This document shows positions 1 to 5,568 of a stretch of DNA of 6,053 bases, piece by piece. Position 1 is the stretch's first letter. Every line of letters starts with the position of its first letter. The translations under genes and the position numbers were made by a program. Source of the stretch: JBCBXA01 sp039816825 (GTDB taxonomy: Bacteria; Pseudomonadota; Alphaproteobacteria; Rhizobiales; Rhizobiaceae); NCBI GenBank assembly GCA_039816825.1, contig JBCBXA010000133.1, positions 1-6,053 of the forward strand. The letters are read 5' to 3'. The notes under the pieces are model-generated. The model had not been told where the DNA came from. It did not search any database and saw nothing but the letters and a program-made list of their open reading frames with translations.

Positions 1-76
1 CAACATGCGGCCACCCGTGCCAGAAACCTTACTAGAGAAACCGCAAATCACTGGCCCAGACATGGGGGGCTAGACA
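1..76 (+). repeat. Left copy of 76-bp perfect terminal inverted repeat
   Basis: Positions 1-76 equal the reverse complement of 5977-6052 with no mismatch by eye; identity stops at position 77 (c here, a in the other copy). The inner edge reads GGGCTAGACA, so read outward the unit begins TGTCTAGCCCCCC, with a second TGTCTGG shortly after. TG...CA termini with C-rich ends occur in IS3- and IS481-type insertion sequences, but I cannot name the element. One frame (codons from position 2) is open and ends ...QITGPDMGG with a TAG at 71-73, only 3 bp inside the edge. That could be the 3' end of a transposase gene whose stop lies in the terminal repeat; this is inference. The neighbouring gene loses its 5' part at this boundary. 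Confidence 0.95.
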
Positions 77-809
77 CCATCTTTATGACTACAGCTCAGA
101 CGAACAAGCCGCTCAATCACGGTTATCCGTCTCGATGCCAGATGGCGCTGTAGCGGCTTGGCGCGATTGCGTGCTGAAGCGAGGCCGTCTCGGAATTTGG
201 CTTGAAGATGTAACTGGAGCGTCTGCCACCGCTACCCTTGGATTCACCCCGGTTGCTGGTCTCGCTGCTCTAGTAACTGATGTTCAGACACTGGGAGTCA
301 CCAACACTAACGAATTGGAGATGTTGAGATCTTCCAAGCTTGACGGTGAGAGGACCATAATTCTTCAGCGAGACGTGGGAACCGAAATGCGCCTGGTGGT
401 AAACGCCAAATTTGAAAACGGTCAAGGCAATTTAAGCGACAGTATCTTCGTGCCAGCGCCAAATTCTGTCCCCACTGAGCGTCAAATACAGACGCGCGTG
501 GAAGGAACTTTTTCGACCGACAATACCGATGCAAACTCTCAGCAATTTCGACAGACATTCCCTGGTGTAAATATCACCATGCCTCTTCCCGGTGGGGGCA
601 AATATTTTGACCTGAAAATCACGCACCTTGTTGACGGGATAGAGTGTGGGTCAGCTGTATTGACCAACACTGTGGAGCCCACCATTTTCAATGTGCCCGC
701 AGGCACACAAGTGGAGTCAACTCCAGTCGTAAGGGACTACTATCAAGTAGGCGTTTCAGTGGCAGGCAATGGGTTCTTCAGGATAATTAGCGACTACGTG
801 AATTGCTGA
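77..809 (+). pseudogene. 3' fragment of a probable exported protein of unknown function
   Basis: The first ATG in frame is at 135 and would give 224 residues, but it has no Shine-Dalgarno sequence. The same frame is open upstream to position 36 and looks coding from about 77 (a D/E/S/Q-rich stretch containing HHLYDYSSDEQAAQ), so I read this as the C-terminal part of a longer protein cut by the left repeat. Counting from ATG 135, the protein is rich in short beta-like segments, G, T, V and N, has no long hydrophobic helix, and holds cysteines at 12, 171 and 224 (the last residue), which could form disulfides in an exported protein. The pattern AVAAWRDC near its start resembles secreted hypothetical proteins of Proteobacteria, but I do not recognise a family. 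G+C is visibly lower than in the genes to the right. Its stop codon sits in the loop of an 8-bp inverted repeat. Confidence 0.5.
608..627 (+). repeat. Short direct repeat, copy 1 (inside left gene fragment)
   Basis: TGACCTGAAAATCACGCACC here recurs at 807-827 with one extra T after GAAAAT. Here it encodes part of DLKITH. Copy 2 begins exactly at the TGA stop of the same reading frame, 199 bp downstream. A match of 20 of 21 positions so close by is unlikely to be chance. Confidence 0.8.
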
Positions 810-823
810 CCTGAAAATTCACG
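797..823 (+). repeat. Hairpin around the stop codon of the left gene fragment
   Basis: CGTGAATT (797-804) and AATTCACG (816-823) form an 8-bp perfect stem with an 11-nt loop that holds the TGA stop (807-809). The right arm is part of direct-repeat copy 2, and the extra T there lengthens the stem. The TCTTTT at 831-836 is too far away and too weak for a standard intrinsic terminator, so a terminator role is only possible. Confidence 0.5.
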
Positions 824-827
824 CACC
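807..827 (+). repeat. Short direct repeat, copy 2 (at the stop codon)
   Basis: Second copy of the sequence at 608-627, with a one-base insertion (GAAAATTCACG instead of GAAAATCACG). It starts with the TGA that ends the left reading frame and runs into the gap before the SRAP gene. It may mark an old duplication or recombination joint, or a protein-binding motif. Confidence 0.75.
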
Positions 828-929
828 GCGTCTTTTGCGACATCATTTGACCTCTTTGGCGCCGGGTCGACATTTGCCTCACCCTTCCCTTTGATGGCTC
901 TCACGCCATAGAGCAAAGGACAGCGCGCC

Positions 930-1592
930 ATGTGCGGCCGGTACACAATGCATCTGACCTGGGCGGAGATTGTCGCCCTCTACAGCGGCCTGGCCAAGAC
1001 TGAGGCCGGCCGCAACGTACCGGCTCGCTACAACATCGCTCCGACCCAAGACGTATTCTTCGTTGCCCATGGCGAAGGCGGCCAGACGCTTAAGGAGGGC
1101 CGATGGTGGCTGGTGCCGCACTGGGCCAAGGAGAAGCCCAAGTGGGCCATGTTCAACGCCCGGAGTGAGGACGCCGCTAAGAAGCCCGCTTTCCGCGACG
1201 CCTTTAAGTCCAAGCGCTGCTTGATCCCAGCTGATGGCTATTACGAATGGACCAAGGCAGAAGACGGCGGGAAGGATCCCCACTTCATCCATTCGCCGGA
1301 TGGACAGCCGTTCTCATTTGCTGGGCTGTGGGCCTATAACAGCACGCTGGACGTTGTGAGCTGCACCATTTTGACGGCGGCAGCGGCTCCAGAGATTGAG
1401 CACCTGCATGACCGAATGCCGATCATTCTCCCGCAGGACTCATACGATGCATGGATAGACTCGGCCACTGATGTGGAGGACGCGGCCAGGCTCCTAAAGG
1501 ACAACCGCGGCCATGAGCTTGTCAGCTACAGGGTAGATCGATTGGTCAATAACAACCGCGCGCAAGGGCCGGAGCTGATTGAGGGGGTTTAA
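930..1592 (+). CDS. SRAP-family (YedK/HMCES) abasic-site DNA-protein crosslinking protein
   Basis: Complete 220-residue SOS-response-associated peptidase (SRAP) protein, the usual length for bacterial members. The family shields abasic sites in single-stranded DNA by forming a thiazolidine crosslink through the N-terminal cysteine exposed when Met1 is removed. The key residues are present: MCGRY with Cys2, Asn76 in FNARSE, Glu106 in GYYEW, and His160 in HLHDRMP. PARYNIAPTQ (31-40) and WWLVPHWA (59-66) are also typical. Cys2 fixes the start at 930, and AAGGA at 916-920, 9 nt upstream, supports it. The gene stands alone on the plus strand, 120 bp after the left fragment and convergent with the transporter gene. 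I see no alphaproteobacterial LexA box (GTTC-N7-GTTC) upstream, so SOS control is not shown. It resembles yedK, but the symbol is not assigned because paralogues exist. Confidence 0.95.
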   Translation: MCGRYTMHLTWAEIVALYSGLAKTEAGRNVPARYNIAPTQDVFFVAHGEGGQTLKEGRWWLVPHWAKEKPKWAMFNARSEDAAKKPAFRDAFKSKRCLIPADGYYEWTKAEDGGKDPHFIHSPDGQPFSFAGLWAYNSTLDVVSCTILTAAAAPEIEHLHDRMPIILPQDSYDAWIDSATDVEDAARLLKDNRGHELVSYRVDRLVNNNRAQGPELIEGV

Positions 1593-1707
1593 TTAGGTTG
1601 TCGCTGAGTACAGCGGGAAGCGTGATGGGACTAAGCCCCCCACCAGGTAGTTGAACGTCGGCTCTGCGGACTTTGCCGCCGTTTGTCATCCGCTTGCGAA
1701 TGACTGG

Positions 1708-2631
1708 TTACGTTGGTGTCCCCGTGCTTCCTTTACCGCGCAGTCGATCCCCAATCCGTCCATCAATCGCTAGCAGGCCAATGCCGATGAGGCCCATTCC
1801 GACATAATGCCGTCCGGCCAACTCTTCTCCCAAAAAGAGGGTGCCGAGCAGGATGGCGCTGACCGGAACGAGAAGCGTGACAAGCGCGACGTTCACCGCT
1901 CCGGCAGATGCAAGGATGTGGAAGAAGATCACGTAGGCCAAAGCCGTTGAAACGATAGCCAGCGCCAGCACCGATGCGATCACCGCGAAACCGGGCATCG
2001 GCAAGGTCCAGGGCCTGTCGATTATGGAAATAATCGGCACCATCATAAGCGTCGTCGCAACTAGCTGTCCGAATGCCACCTGTGTTGCCGTCAGGTCCAT
2101 AGCCTTGAACCTGCGCCCGTAGACCCCTGCAAAGCCATAGGCCAGCGCCGCCCCCAGACAGGCGAGCATACCCAGCGAAGCGATGCTGGCTCCATTCAGT
2201 AGATCGCCGCCTAGCAGAACGACCACGCCAAGGAAGCCGAACAGGATTCCGATGGCCTTGTTGGCCGCCATGCGCTCGTCCACCAAAAGGAAGTGCGCCA
2301 CCATGATCGAGAAGATCGGTGTTGTCGCGTTCAGGATCGAAGCTAGGCCGCTTGGGATCATAGTTTGAGCCCAGAAAAGAAGGCTAAAGGGTGCGAGATT
2401 GTTCAAGAACCCCATGACGAAGAAGGCACCGATTGCTCCTTTCGCGAAGGGAAAAGCCTCTCGTCGCAGGCGCAGGATCAAAACGAGGGCGAGTGCGGCA
2501 ATGCCCGTCCGCAGCGCAACAACCGTGAGCGGTGGCAGTTCTCCGACCGCGACTGCGACAAAGAAAAACGATCCGCCCCAGAGCACGGATAGCAGAAAAA
2601 GCAGTGCCCAATCCTGTAATGTCATTCGCAT
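1708..2631 (-). CDS. EamA/DMT-superfamily inner-membrane transporter
   Basis: Full-length 307-residue protein of the drug/metabolite transporter superfamily, with two tandem EamA repeats. About ten membrane helices can be picked out, near residues 7-27, 36-54, 66-86, 92-113, 124-142, 151-171, 183-203, 215-235, 242-264 and 276-290, followed by a short basic tail. LNATTPIF (100-107) closes helix 4 of repeat 1, and LVPVSAILLGTLFLGEEL (254-271) is the matching part of repeat 2. Members export amino acids, metabolites or drugs; the substrate cannot be told from sequence. The start is not certain: ATG at 2631 and a second ATG two codons later are both possible, and neither has a clear ribosome binding site. 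It is divergent from the ada-like gene, sharing a 127-bp upstream region, and convergent with the SRAP gene. Whether alkylation stress controls it is unknown. Confidence 0.92.
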   Translation of the reverse strand: MRMTLQDWALLFLLSVLWGGSFFFVAVAVGELPPLTVVALRTGIAALALVLILRLRREAFPFAKGAIGAFFVMGFLNNLAPFSLLFWAQTMIPSGLASILNATTPIFSIMVAHFLLVDERMAANKAIGILFGFLGVVVLLGGDLLNGASIASLGMLACLGAALAYGFAGVYGRRFKAMDLTATQVAFGQLVATTLMMVPIISIIDRPWTLPMPGFAVIASVLALAIVSTALAYVIFFHILASAGAVNVALVTLLVPVSAILLGTLFLGEELAGRHYVGMGLIGIGLLAIDGRIGDRLRGKGSTGTPT

Positions 2632-2758
2632 CGCAGATGTCCGTGATTCATCGAGTTGCCAGATACCTACGGATTTTCAAGCGACAGCACTGGCCGTTTT
2701 CGGACACCATCACCTGAGCGCCCTCGTATAGTGCCGACTTCGGTCCTAAACTCCTGAC
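2632..2758. promoter_or_regulatory. Divergent promoter region between the transporter and ada-like genes
   Basis: This 127-bp gap must hold promoters for both flanking genes. On the plus strand TATAGT at 2727-2732 is a good -10 candidate, about 26 nt before the ATG, but no matching -35 element is visible. That would suit a promoter needing an activator. CAAGCGACA at 2678-2686 loosely resembles the E. coli Ada box core (AAAGCGCA); this match is weak. No Shine-Dalgarno sequence precedes the ada-like ATG. I found no convincing minus-strand promoter by eye. Confidence 0.35.
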
Positions 2759-3319
2759 ATGCTTGATTTCGAAACCTGCAACGAAGCGCGGTTAAGGCGC
2801 GACCCTGCCTACGACGGCAAATTCTTCACGGCCGTCCGGACGACCAAAATCTATTGTCGACCCGTCTGTCCGGTGAAGCACCCTCTCACGAAGAATGTCA
2901 GCTACTACCCAACCGCCGCGGCCGCTGAGCGTGCGGGCTATCGCCCCTGTCTGCGGTGCCGACCGGAAACGGCCCCTTTCTGCGCGGCTTGGAAAGGAAC
3001 ACGAACAACGGTGGAACGTGCGCTGAAATTAATCGAAGAGGGCGCACTGGATACTGGCGGCGTGGAAGAGCTGGCCGAGCGCCTGGGTATCGGCGCAAGG
3101 CACCTGTCACGGCTTTTCGCGGACCACGTTGGCGCATCGCCGCTTCAGACGGCGCAGACGCTGCGCATCGGACGCGCAAAGCGCCTGCTGGATGAAACGA
3201 ACCTGCCGATCATAGACGTCGCGTTCAAGGCGGGTTTCGGCAGTGTCAGGCGGTTTAACGCGGCATTTCAGAAGCTCTATGGTCGTCCGCCATCTTCCAT
3301 ACGCAGGCCGAAAAATTGA
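2759..3319 (+). CDS. AdaA-like methylphosphotriester-DNA methyl acceptor and AraC-type regulator
   Basis: This 186-residue protein has an Ada zinc-binding domain (about 1-75) and an AraC-type helix-turn-helix domain (about 82-183). Four cysteines, Cys33, Cys37, Cys64 and Cys67, have exactly the spacing of E. coli Ada Cys38, 42, 69 and 72 (4, 27 and 3). By analogy Cys33 takes a methyl group from a DNA methylphosphotriester and turns the protein into an activator. The HTH part (LAERLGIGARHLSRLF, then VAFKAGFGSVRRFNAAF) resembles the regulator half of Ada-AlkA fusion proteins more than E. coli Ada. It ends at RPPSSIRR, just where an AlkA glycosylase domain would begin, so that domain is absent. 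The start MLDFETC is typical of the family. Its TGA overlaps the TTG start of the ogt-like gene (TTGA), which indicates translational coupling and an adaA-adaB-like pair. Confidence 0.93.
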   Translation: MLDFETCNEARLRRDPAYDGKFFTAVRTTKIYCRPVCPVKHPLTKNVSYYPTAAAAERAGYRPCLRCRPETAPFCAAWKGTRTTVERALKLIEEGALDTGGVEELAERLGIGARHLSRLFADHVGASPLQTAQTLRIGRAKRLLDETNLPIIDVAFKAGFGSVRRFNAAFQKLYGRPPSSIRRPKN

Positions 3320-3798
3320 CCTCACTCAGCTACACGCATATCGCCAGCCCCGTCGGCGACCTGTTGGTTGCTGGCACTTTGGATGCCCTCCACTATCTGA
3401 GCTTTTCGACGGGTCACAAGGCATTCGGACCAGCGGTGGACTGGCGACAGGACGACGCGCCGTTTCACGAAGTGCGGCGGCAACTTGATGCTTATTTCAC
3501 AGGAGAACTACGTCGGTTTGACCTGCCGCTGCATCTGTCCGGCACCGCTTTCCAGAACAGTGTATGGCAATATCTCCCAAGCATTCCGTTTGGCGAGACC
3601 CGGACCTACGGCCAGATTGCGGCGCTTCTCGACCGACCGAAAGCAAATCGTGCCGTTGGTGCGGCGAATGGCAACAACCCCTTGCCGATCATCCTGCCAT
3701 GTCATCGGGTGATCGGGGCAAGCGGTTCACTGATGGGCTTTGGCGGAGGGCTTCCGACTAAAGAATATCTCCTGCGCCATGAGGGTGTGCTTAAATAG
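3316..3798 (+). CDS. ogt: Methylated-DNA--protein-cysteine methyltransferase (O6-alkylguanine repair)
   Basis: This 160-residue suicide methyltransferase moves the alkyl group from O6-alkylguanine in DNA to its own cysteine. The active site IILPCHRVIG puts the acceptor at Cys129. Residues line up with human AGT by spacing: Arg112 (finger, Arg128), Asn121 (hinge, Asn137), Cys129 (Cys145) and Glu156 (Glu172). TYGQIA (97-102) lies in the DNA-binding helix-turn-helix region, and NRAVGAANGNNP (111-122) is the conserved lead-in. It starts at TTG in a 4-bp overlap with the upstream stop; no other start gives the full N-terminal domain (SPVGDLLVAG), so coupling to ada translation is likely. In E. coli Ada the two functions lie on one chain; here they are separate, as in Bacillus AdaA/AdaB. 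The name adaB would fit equally well. Confidence 0.94.
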   Translation: MTSLSYTHIASPVGDLLVAGTLDALHYLSFSTGHKAFGPAVDWRQDDAPFHEVRRQLDAYFTGELRRFDLPLHLSGTAFQNSVWQYLPSIPFGETRTYGQIAALLDRPKANRAVGAANGNNPLPIILPCHRVIGASGSLMGFGGGLPTKEYLLRHEGVLK

Positions 3799-4043
3799 AC
3801 TGCAGCGTCGAAGCGGCCATTCATGCACGGCGCAGCATCGAACGGGTTGGGCTCAAAACCGCCATTCAAGTCCCCCCCTTCACCTCCACCCGGCGCCGGC
3901 TGGGAACGAACCCATGGCGCCGCCGCAGGATGTCGAGATGAGCTATCCTGCGGAACAGGGTTGAGGGCTGACGGGGTGCGGACCATCCCCAATGCCGGCG
4001 CGATTAGCATGCTGCAATGATATCGGGCCGATAATGGAACAAG
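3799..4043. other. Non-coding stretch after ogt with dyad repeats
   Basis: No reading frame here looks like a protein. The stretch holds a G+C-rich near-palindrome at 3886-3903 centred on CCGGCGCCGG (3890-3899), and a 9-bp hairpin further on. Two loosely similar 15-mers start at 3802 (GCAGCGTCGAAGCGG) and 3832 (GCAGCATCGAACGGG), differing at three positions. No T-run follows any stem, so I see no clear terminator for the ada-ogt unit. It may be a dispersed intergenic repeat; that needs comparison with a genome. Confidence 0.4.
3923..3953. repeat. 9-bp inverted repeat
   Basis: CCGCAGGAT (3923-3931) pairs with ATCCTGCGG (3945-3953) around a 13-nt loop. It could be a transcript 3'-end structure for the ada-ogt unit but lacks a U-tract on either strand. 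A stem of this size is within what chance could give in 6 kb. Confidence 0.5.
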
Positions 4044-4075
4044 TTGACCCTGCGACTATCGGTTTTGGCTATATG
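4044..4075 (+). promoter_or_regulatory. Candidate promoter upstream of the structured region
   Basis: TTGACC at 4044-4049 is a good -35 match. GCTATATG at 4068-4075 resembles the alphaproteobacterial -10 GCTANAWC at seven of eight places. The spacer is 18-20 bp depending on where the -10 is set, a little long. The predicted transcript start near 4081 falls at the first strong hairpin. No protein-coding gene follows. Confidence 0.3.
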
Positions 4076-4078
4076 AAC

Positions 4079-4387
4079 GGGTCACCCAAAGAGGAACCAT
4101 TGGGTGACCCAGCTGCCGGCTGTGTGGGGACATGCCGAGAGCGGTGGTTGGAAAGCTCAAAGGCGAGCTTTTGGACCAACCTAACTAAAGCTAGAGCTGC
4201 AGGCGCGTAATTCCATAGAAACGCAATCAGGGGCGCCCGCTTTATGCGCTCGCATATCCTCCACTCGGCCTGCCAGTTGGGGACCAACCCTTGGCATTGC
4301 CAATGACAGTAAACAGGAACAGTCAGAAGCGCCGAGTGGAGAGTTGCCAAAGCGGAATGCCCCTAAAGCGCGCTGGCAACACTTTTT
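4079..4387 (+). ncRNA. Candidate structured non-coding RNA, family unknown
   Basis: About 310 nt with no plausible protein but many stems. Hairpin 1: GGGTCACCCAA (4079-4089) with TTGGGTGACCC (4100-4110), 11 bp, 10-nt loop. Hairpin 2: GGTTGG (4146-4151) with CCAACC (4176-4181), enclosing AAAGCTC (4152-4158) with GAGCTTT (4165-4171). Hairpin 3: CTCCACTCGGC (4259-4269) with GCCGAGTGGAG (4331-4341), enclosing TGCCA-GTTGG...CCAAC...TGGCA (4271-4296) and, overlapping its end, TTGGCATTGCCAA (4291-4303). A terminator-like stem closes the region. GGACCAACC occurs twice (4173-4181 and 4281-4289). I see no RNase P, tmRNA, SRP or 6S signature. The plus strand is favoured by the promoter-like sequence and the T-run. 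The alternative is DNA-level dyads of an element end or origin. Confidence 0.3.
4343..4387 (+). terminator. Terminator-like stem followed by T5
   Basis: GTTGCCA (4343-4349) pairs with TGGCAAC (4374-4380); inside, GCG (4352-4354) can pair with CGC (4369-4371). The stem is followed by AC and then TTTTT at 4383-4387. This suits an intrinsic terminator on the plus strand, though the loop is large and the tract is offset by two bases. No coding gene ends nearby on this strand, so it would close the candidate RNA. Confidence 0.4.
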
Positions 4388-4647
4388 GACTTAGAGGAAA
4401 CTTCGCCGATGACCACCCAGAAAAACTGATCTGGATGGTCAGGCGGCCATTGTAGGGCGAATGGTCTACTGGCCACCTCGGCGGCTGGGGTAGCGACGAT
4501 GCTTCACGGGGACATTCAACACCGTCGGCGCAGTCATTATGCGCTATGTGCAACGAATTGTACAATTCATTGTATTGATGGCTGCGTATAAGACTGTTGA
4601 CGAAATAGACTTGGAAAGCCTTAGCGTCATACTTCGACTAATCTCCC
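4388..4647. other. Non-coding stretch before the minus-strand cluster
   Basis: No convincing gene is seen. Short open frames on both strands lack ribosome binding sites and family features; the best, an ATG frame at 4539 on the plus strand, runs antisense into the 3' end of the CxxC protein gene. A weak dyad GCGCA (4528-4532) / TGCGC (4540-4544) and a strong palindrome at 4555-4568 are the only structures noted. TATAAG at 4587-4592 (+) and CATAAT at 4536-4541 (-) are possible -10 elements without good -35 partners. Confidence 0.4.
4555..4568. promoter_or_regulatory. 14-bp perfect palindrome, possible operator
   Basis: GAATTGTACAATTC equals its own reverse complement with no spacer. It is A+T-rich in a G+C-rich context, as many dimeric-repressor operators are. 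It lies 80 bp past the 3' end of the minus-strand cluster. A minus-strand promoter with -35-like TTGTAC inside the palindrome and CATAAT (4536-4541), 18 bp apart, can be drawn, but no gene follows it. The regulator and target are unknown. Confidence 0.4.
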
Positions 4648-4995
4648 CTACCCTCCAATCCTCGCCAACGCACCCGGCGGCGCGCTACACCCCCGGCACG
4701 GCTTGCTCATCACAGCGGCGTTGTGCACATCCCGGAAGGTAAGTTGACCACACTGGCGGCACTCGAACTTGGCCATAAGAACTTTGCGCTGCATGATGAC
4801 ACGGGCGCCCTGGCGTAGTGTGATGGTGTCCTCACGGTGCTTTTCGCAAAGCACTTGGAAACTGTGCACGGCCAGTTCCCAATCATCCGCACTGGCCAAG
4901 ACCTGCTGGCCGCCACTGCTCTCACTTACGACCTGATAAGCCGGCTTGTTTTGATAGCCACGGGTATGTGTGTTGGATGCAAGGCGGCCGGGCAT
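4648..4995 (-). CDS. Small CxxC...CxxC (zinc-ribbon-like) protein, phage-like
   Basis: This 115-residue protein belongs to no family I recognise. Residues 1-30 are polar and probably flexible. Residues 34-72 (ASADDWELAVHSFQVLCEKH and on) look helical then strand-like. The C-terminal part has Cys79, Cys82, Cys100 and Cys103 in two CxxC knuckles 17 residues apart, which should bind one zinc, as in small nucleic-acid-binding phage proteins. I start it at 4995, not at the upstream ATG at 5073, because AGGAGA sits at ideal distance and the extra 26 residues would run back toward the nuclease gene. It lies 65 bp after the nuclease gene on the same strand, so the two may be cotranscribed. No terminator is visible downstream. 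Confidence 0.65.
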   Translation of the reverse strand: MPGRLASNTHTRGYQNKPAYQVVSESSGGQQVLASADDWELAVHSFQVLCEKHREDTITLRQGARVIMQRKVLMAKFECRQCGQLTFRDVHNAAVMSKPCRGCSAPPGALARIGG

Positions 4996-5000
4996 GAGAT

Positions 5001-5006
5001 TCTCCT
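5001..5006 (-). promoter_or_regulatory. Ribosome binding site that sets the CxxC protein start
   Basis: Read on the minus strand, AGGAGA at 5006-5001 lies 5 nt before the ATG at 4995-4993. It is the strongest Shine-Dalgarno sequence in the window and favours this start over the in-frame ATG at 5073. Confidence 0.75.
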
Positions 5007-5060
5007 GTTGCTCCAATAGGAACAAAAAGAGAACATTTGTGCAAGGGGGTTTGGCGCACG

Positions 5061-5489
5061 CTACCGACCACAATACCCCGGTAGCCGATAGCTCAGAGAC
5101 AAGTTACGCCCAGCCGCCCTCGCCTCAGCTTCTTCGTCGGCATACTCCCCGCCGCTGAAGCGTGGGCAATCCCGCGCAAAGCCCAGGCGGACCATTTCAG
5201 CGTTGAGATCCACGTTGTTAGCAAAGCACACACCCACTGGCCGGCCACGTGCGCTGGAACCGTCCAGGAAGCAAATCACCTGCTCGCCCCGCGCAAGGCG
5301 CTCTAGGGCGCGCGTGGCAGCAGCCCCGAGAGTGTTCGGCCCGCCTCTGTCTTCCGGGGCCGCAATGCCCCGCATACGCACTTCAACGCCGTTGAGAATG
5401 ATACCGTCGCCGTCCTGGACGCCAGCTGTGCCCTGCATGGTTGCAACGGGAGTAAAGGTCAGAACGGCGGCTAGGAGTAGTTGGAACAT
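5061..5489 (-). CDS. Secreted thermonuclease-like (SNase-fold) protein
   Basis: This 142-residue protein has a hydrophobic N-terminus (MFQLLLAAVLTFTPVA) that looks like a signal peptide, then a short SNase domain. Against staphylococcal nuclease: DGD at 26-28 gives Asp28 for Asp21, Arg38 fits Arg35, Glu46 in GIAAPE fits Glu43, and Arg83 in RGRPVG fits Arg87. The Ca-binding Asp40 position is Ala43 and Thr41 is Ala44; GIAAPE variants occur, as I recall, in other alphaproteobacterial thermonucleases, so activity is not excluded. Cys73, Cys88, Cys108 and Cys140 may form disulfides outside the cytoplasm. The frame stays open upstream to 5660, but that stretch overlaps the replication gene and carries no signal peptide, so I start at 5489. 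No Shine-Dalgarno sequence is seen. The likely role is cutting extracellular or periplasmic nucleic acid. Confidence 0.82.
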   Translation of the reverse strand: MFQLLLAAVLTFTPVATMQGTAGVQDGDGIILNGVEVRMRGIAAPEDRGGPNTLGAAATRALERLARGEQVICFLDGSSARGRPVGVCFANNVDLNAEMVRLGFARDCPRFSGGEYADEEAEARAAGRNLSLSYRLPGYCGR

Positions 5490-5568
5490 GGCATCTGTAC
5501 CGTGGGTTGATGGCGAACCGCCAAGGCTCGCTAATCCAGGCACCTTAATCGATCGTTCGGTAACTGCC

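Noticed and set aside
1685..1704. Hairpin between the convergent SRAP and transporter genes as a shared terminator
   Set aside because: The stem is only 5 bp plus 3 bp around a mismatch with a 2-nt loop and has no T-run.
3702..4010. Minus-strand open frame of 102 codons overlapping the end of ogt
   Set aside because: It is antisense to the conserved Ogt active-site region, has a low-complexity G/P/A-rich product and no ribosome binding site.
4179..4282. Integron attC site suggested by ACCTAAC and GTTGGGG
   Set aside because: The right-hand core does not fit GTTRRRY, the R/L box order is not met, and there is no cassette array or integrase.
4069..4565. Two minus-strand frames of 93 and 80 codons in the gene-free region
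   Set aside because: There is no ribosome binding site, no recognisable motif and unnatural composition; both overlap the dyad-rich sequence.
4539..4742. Plus-strand 67-codon frame starting MRYVQRIVQF
   Set aside because: It has no ribosome binding site, its second half is antisense to the CxxC protein gene, and the product has no known features.
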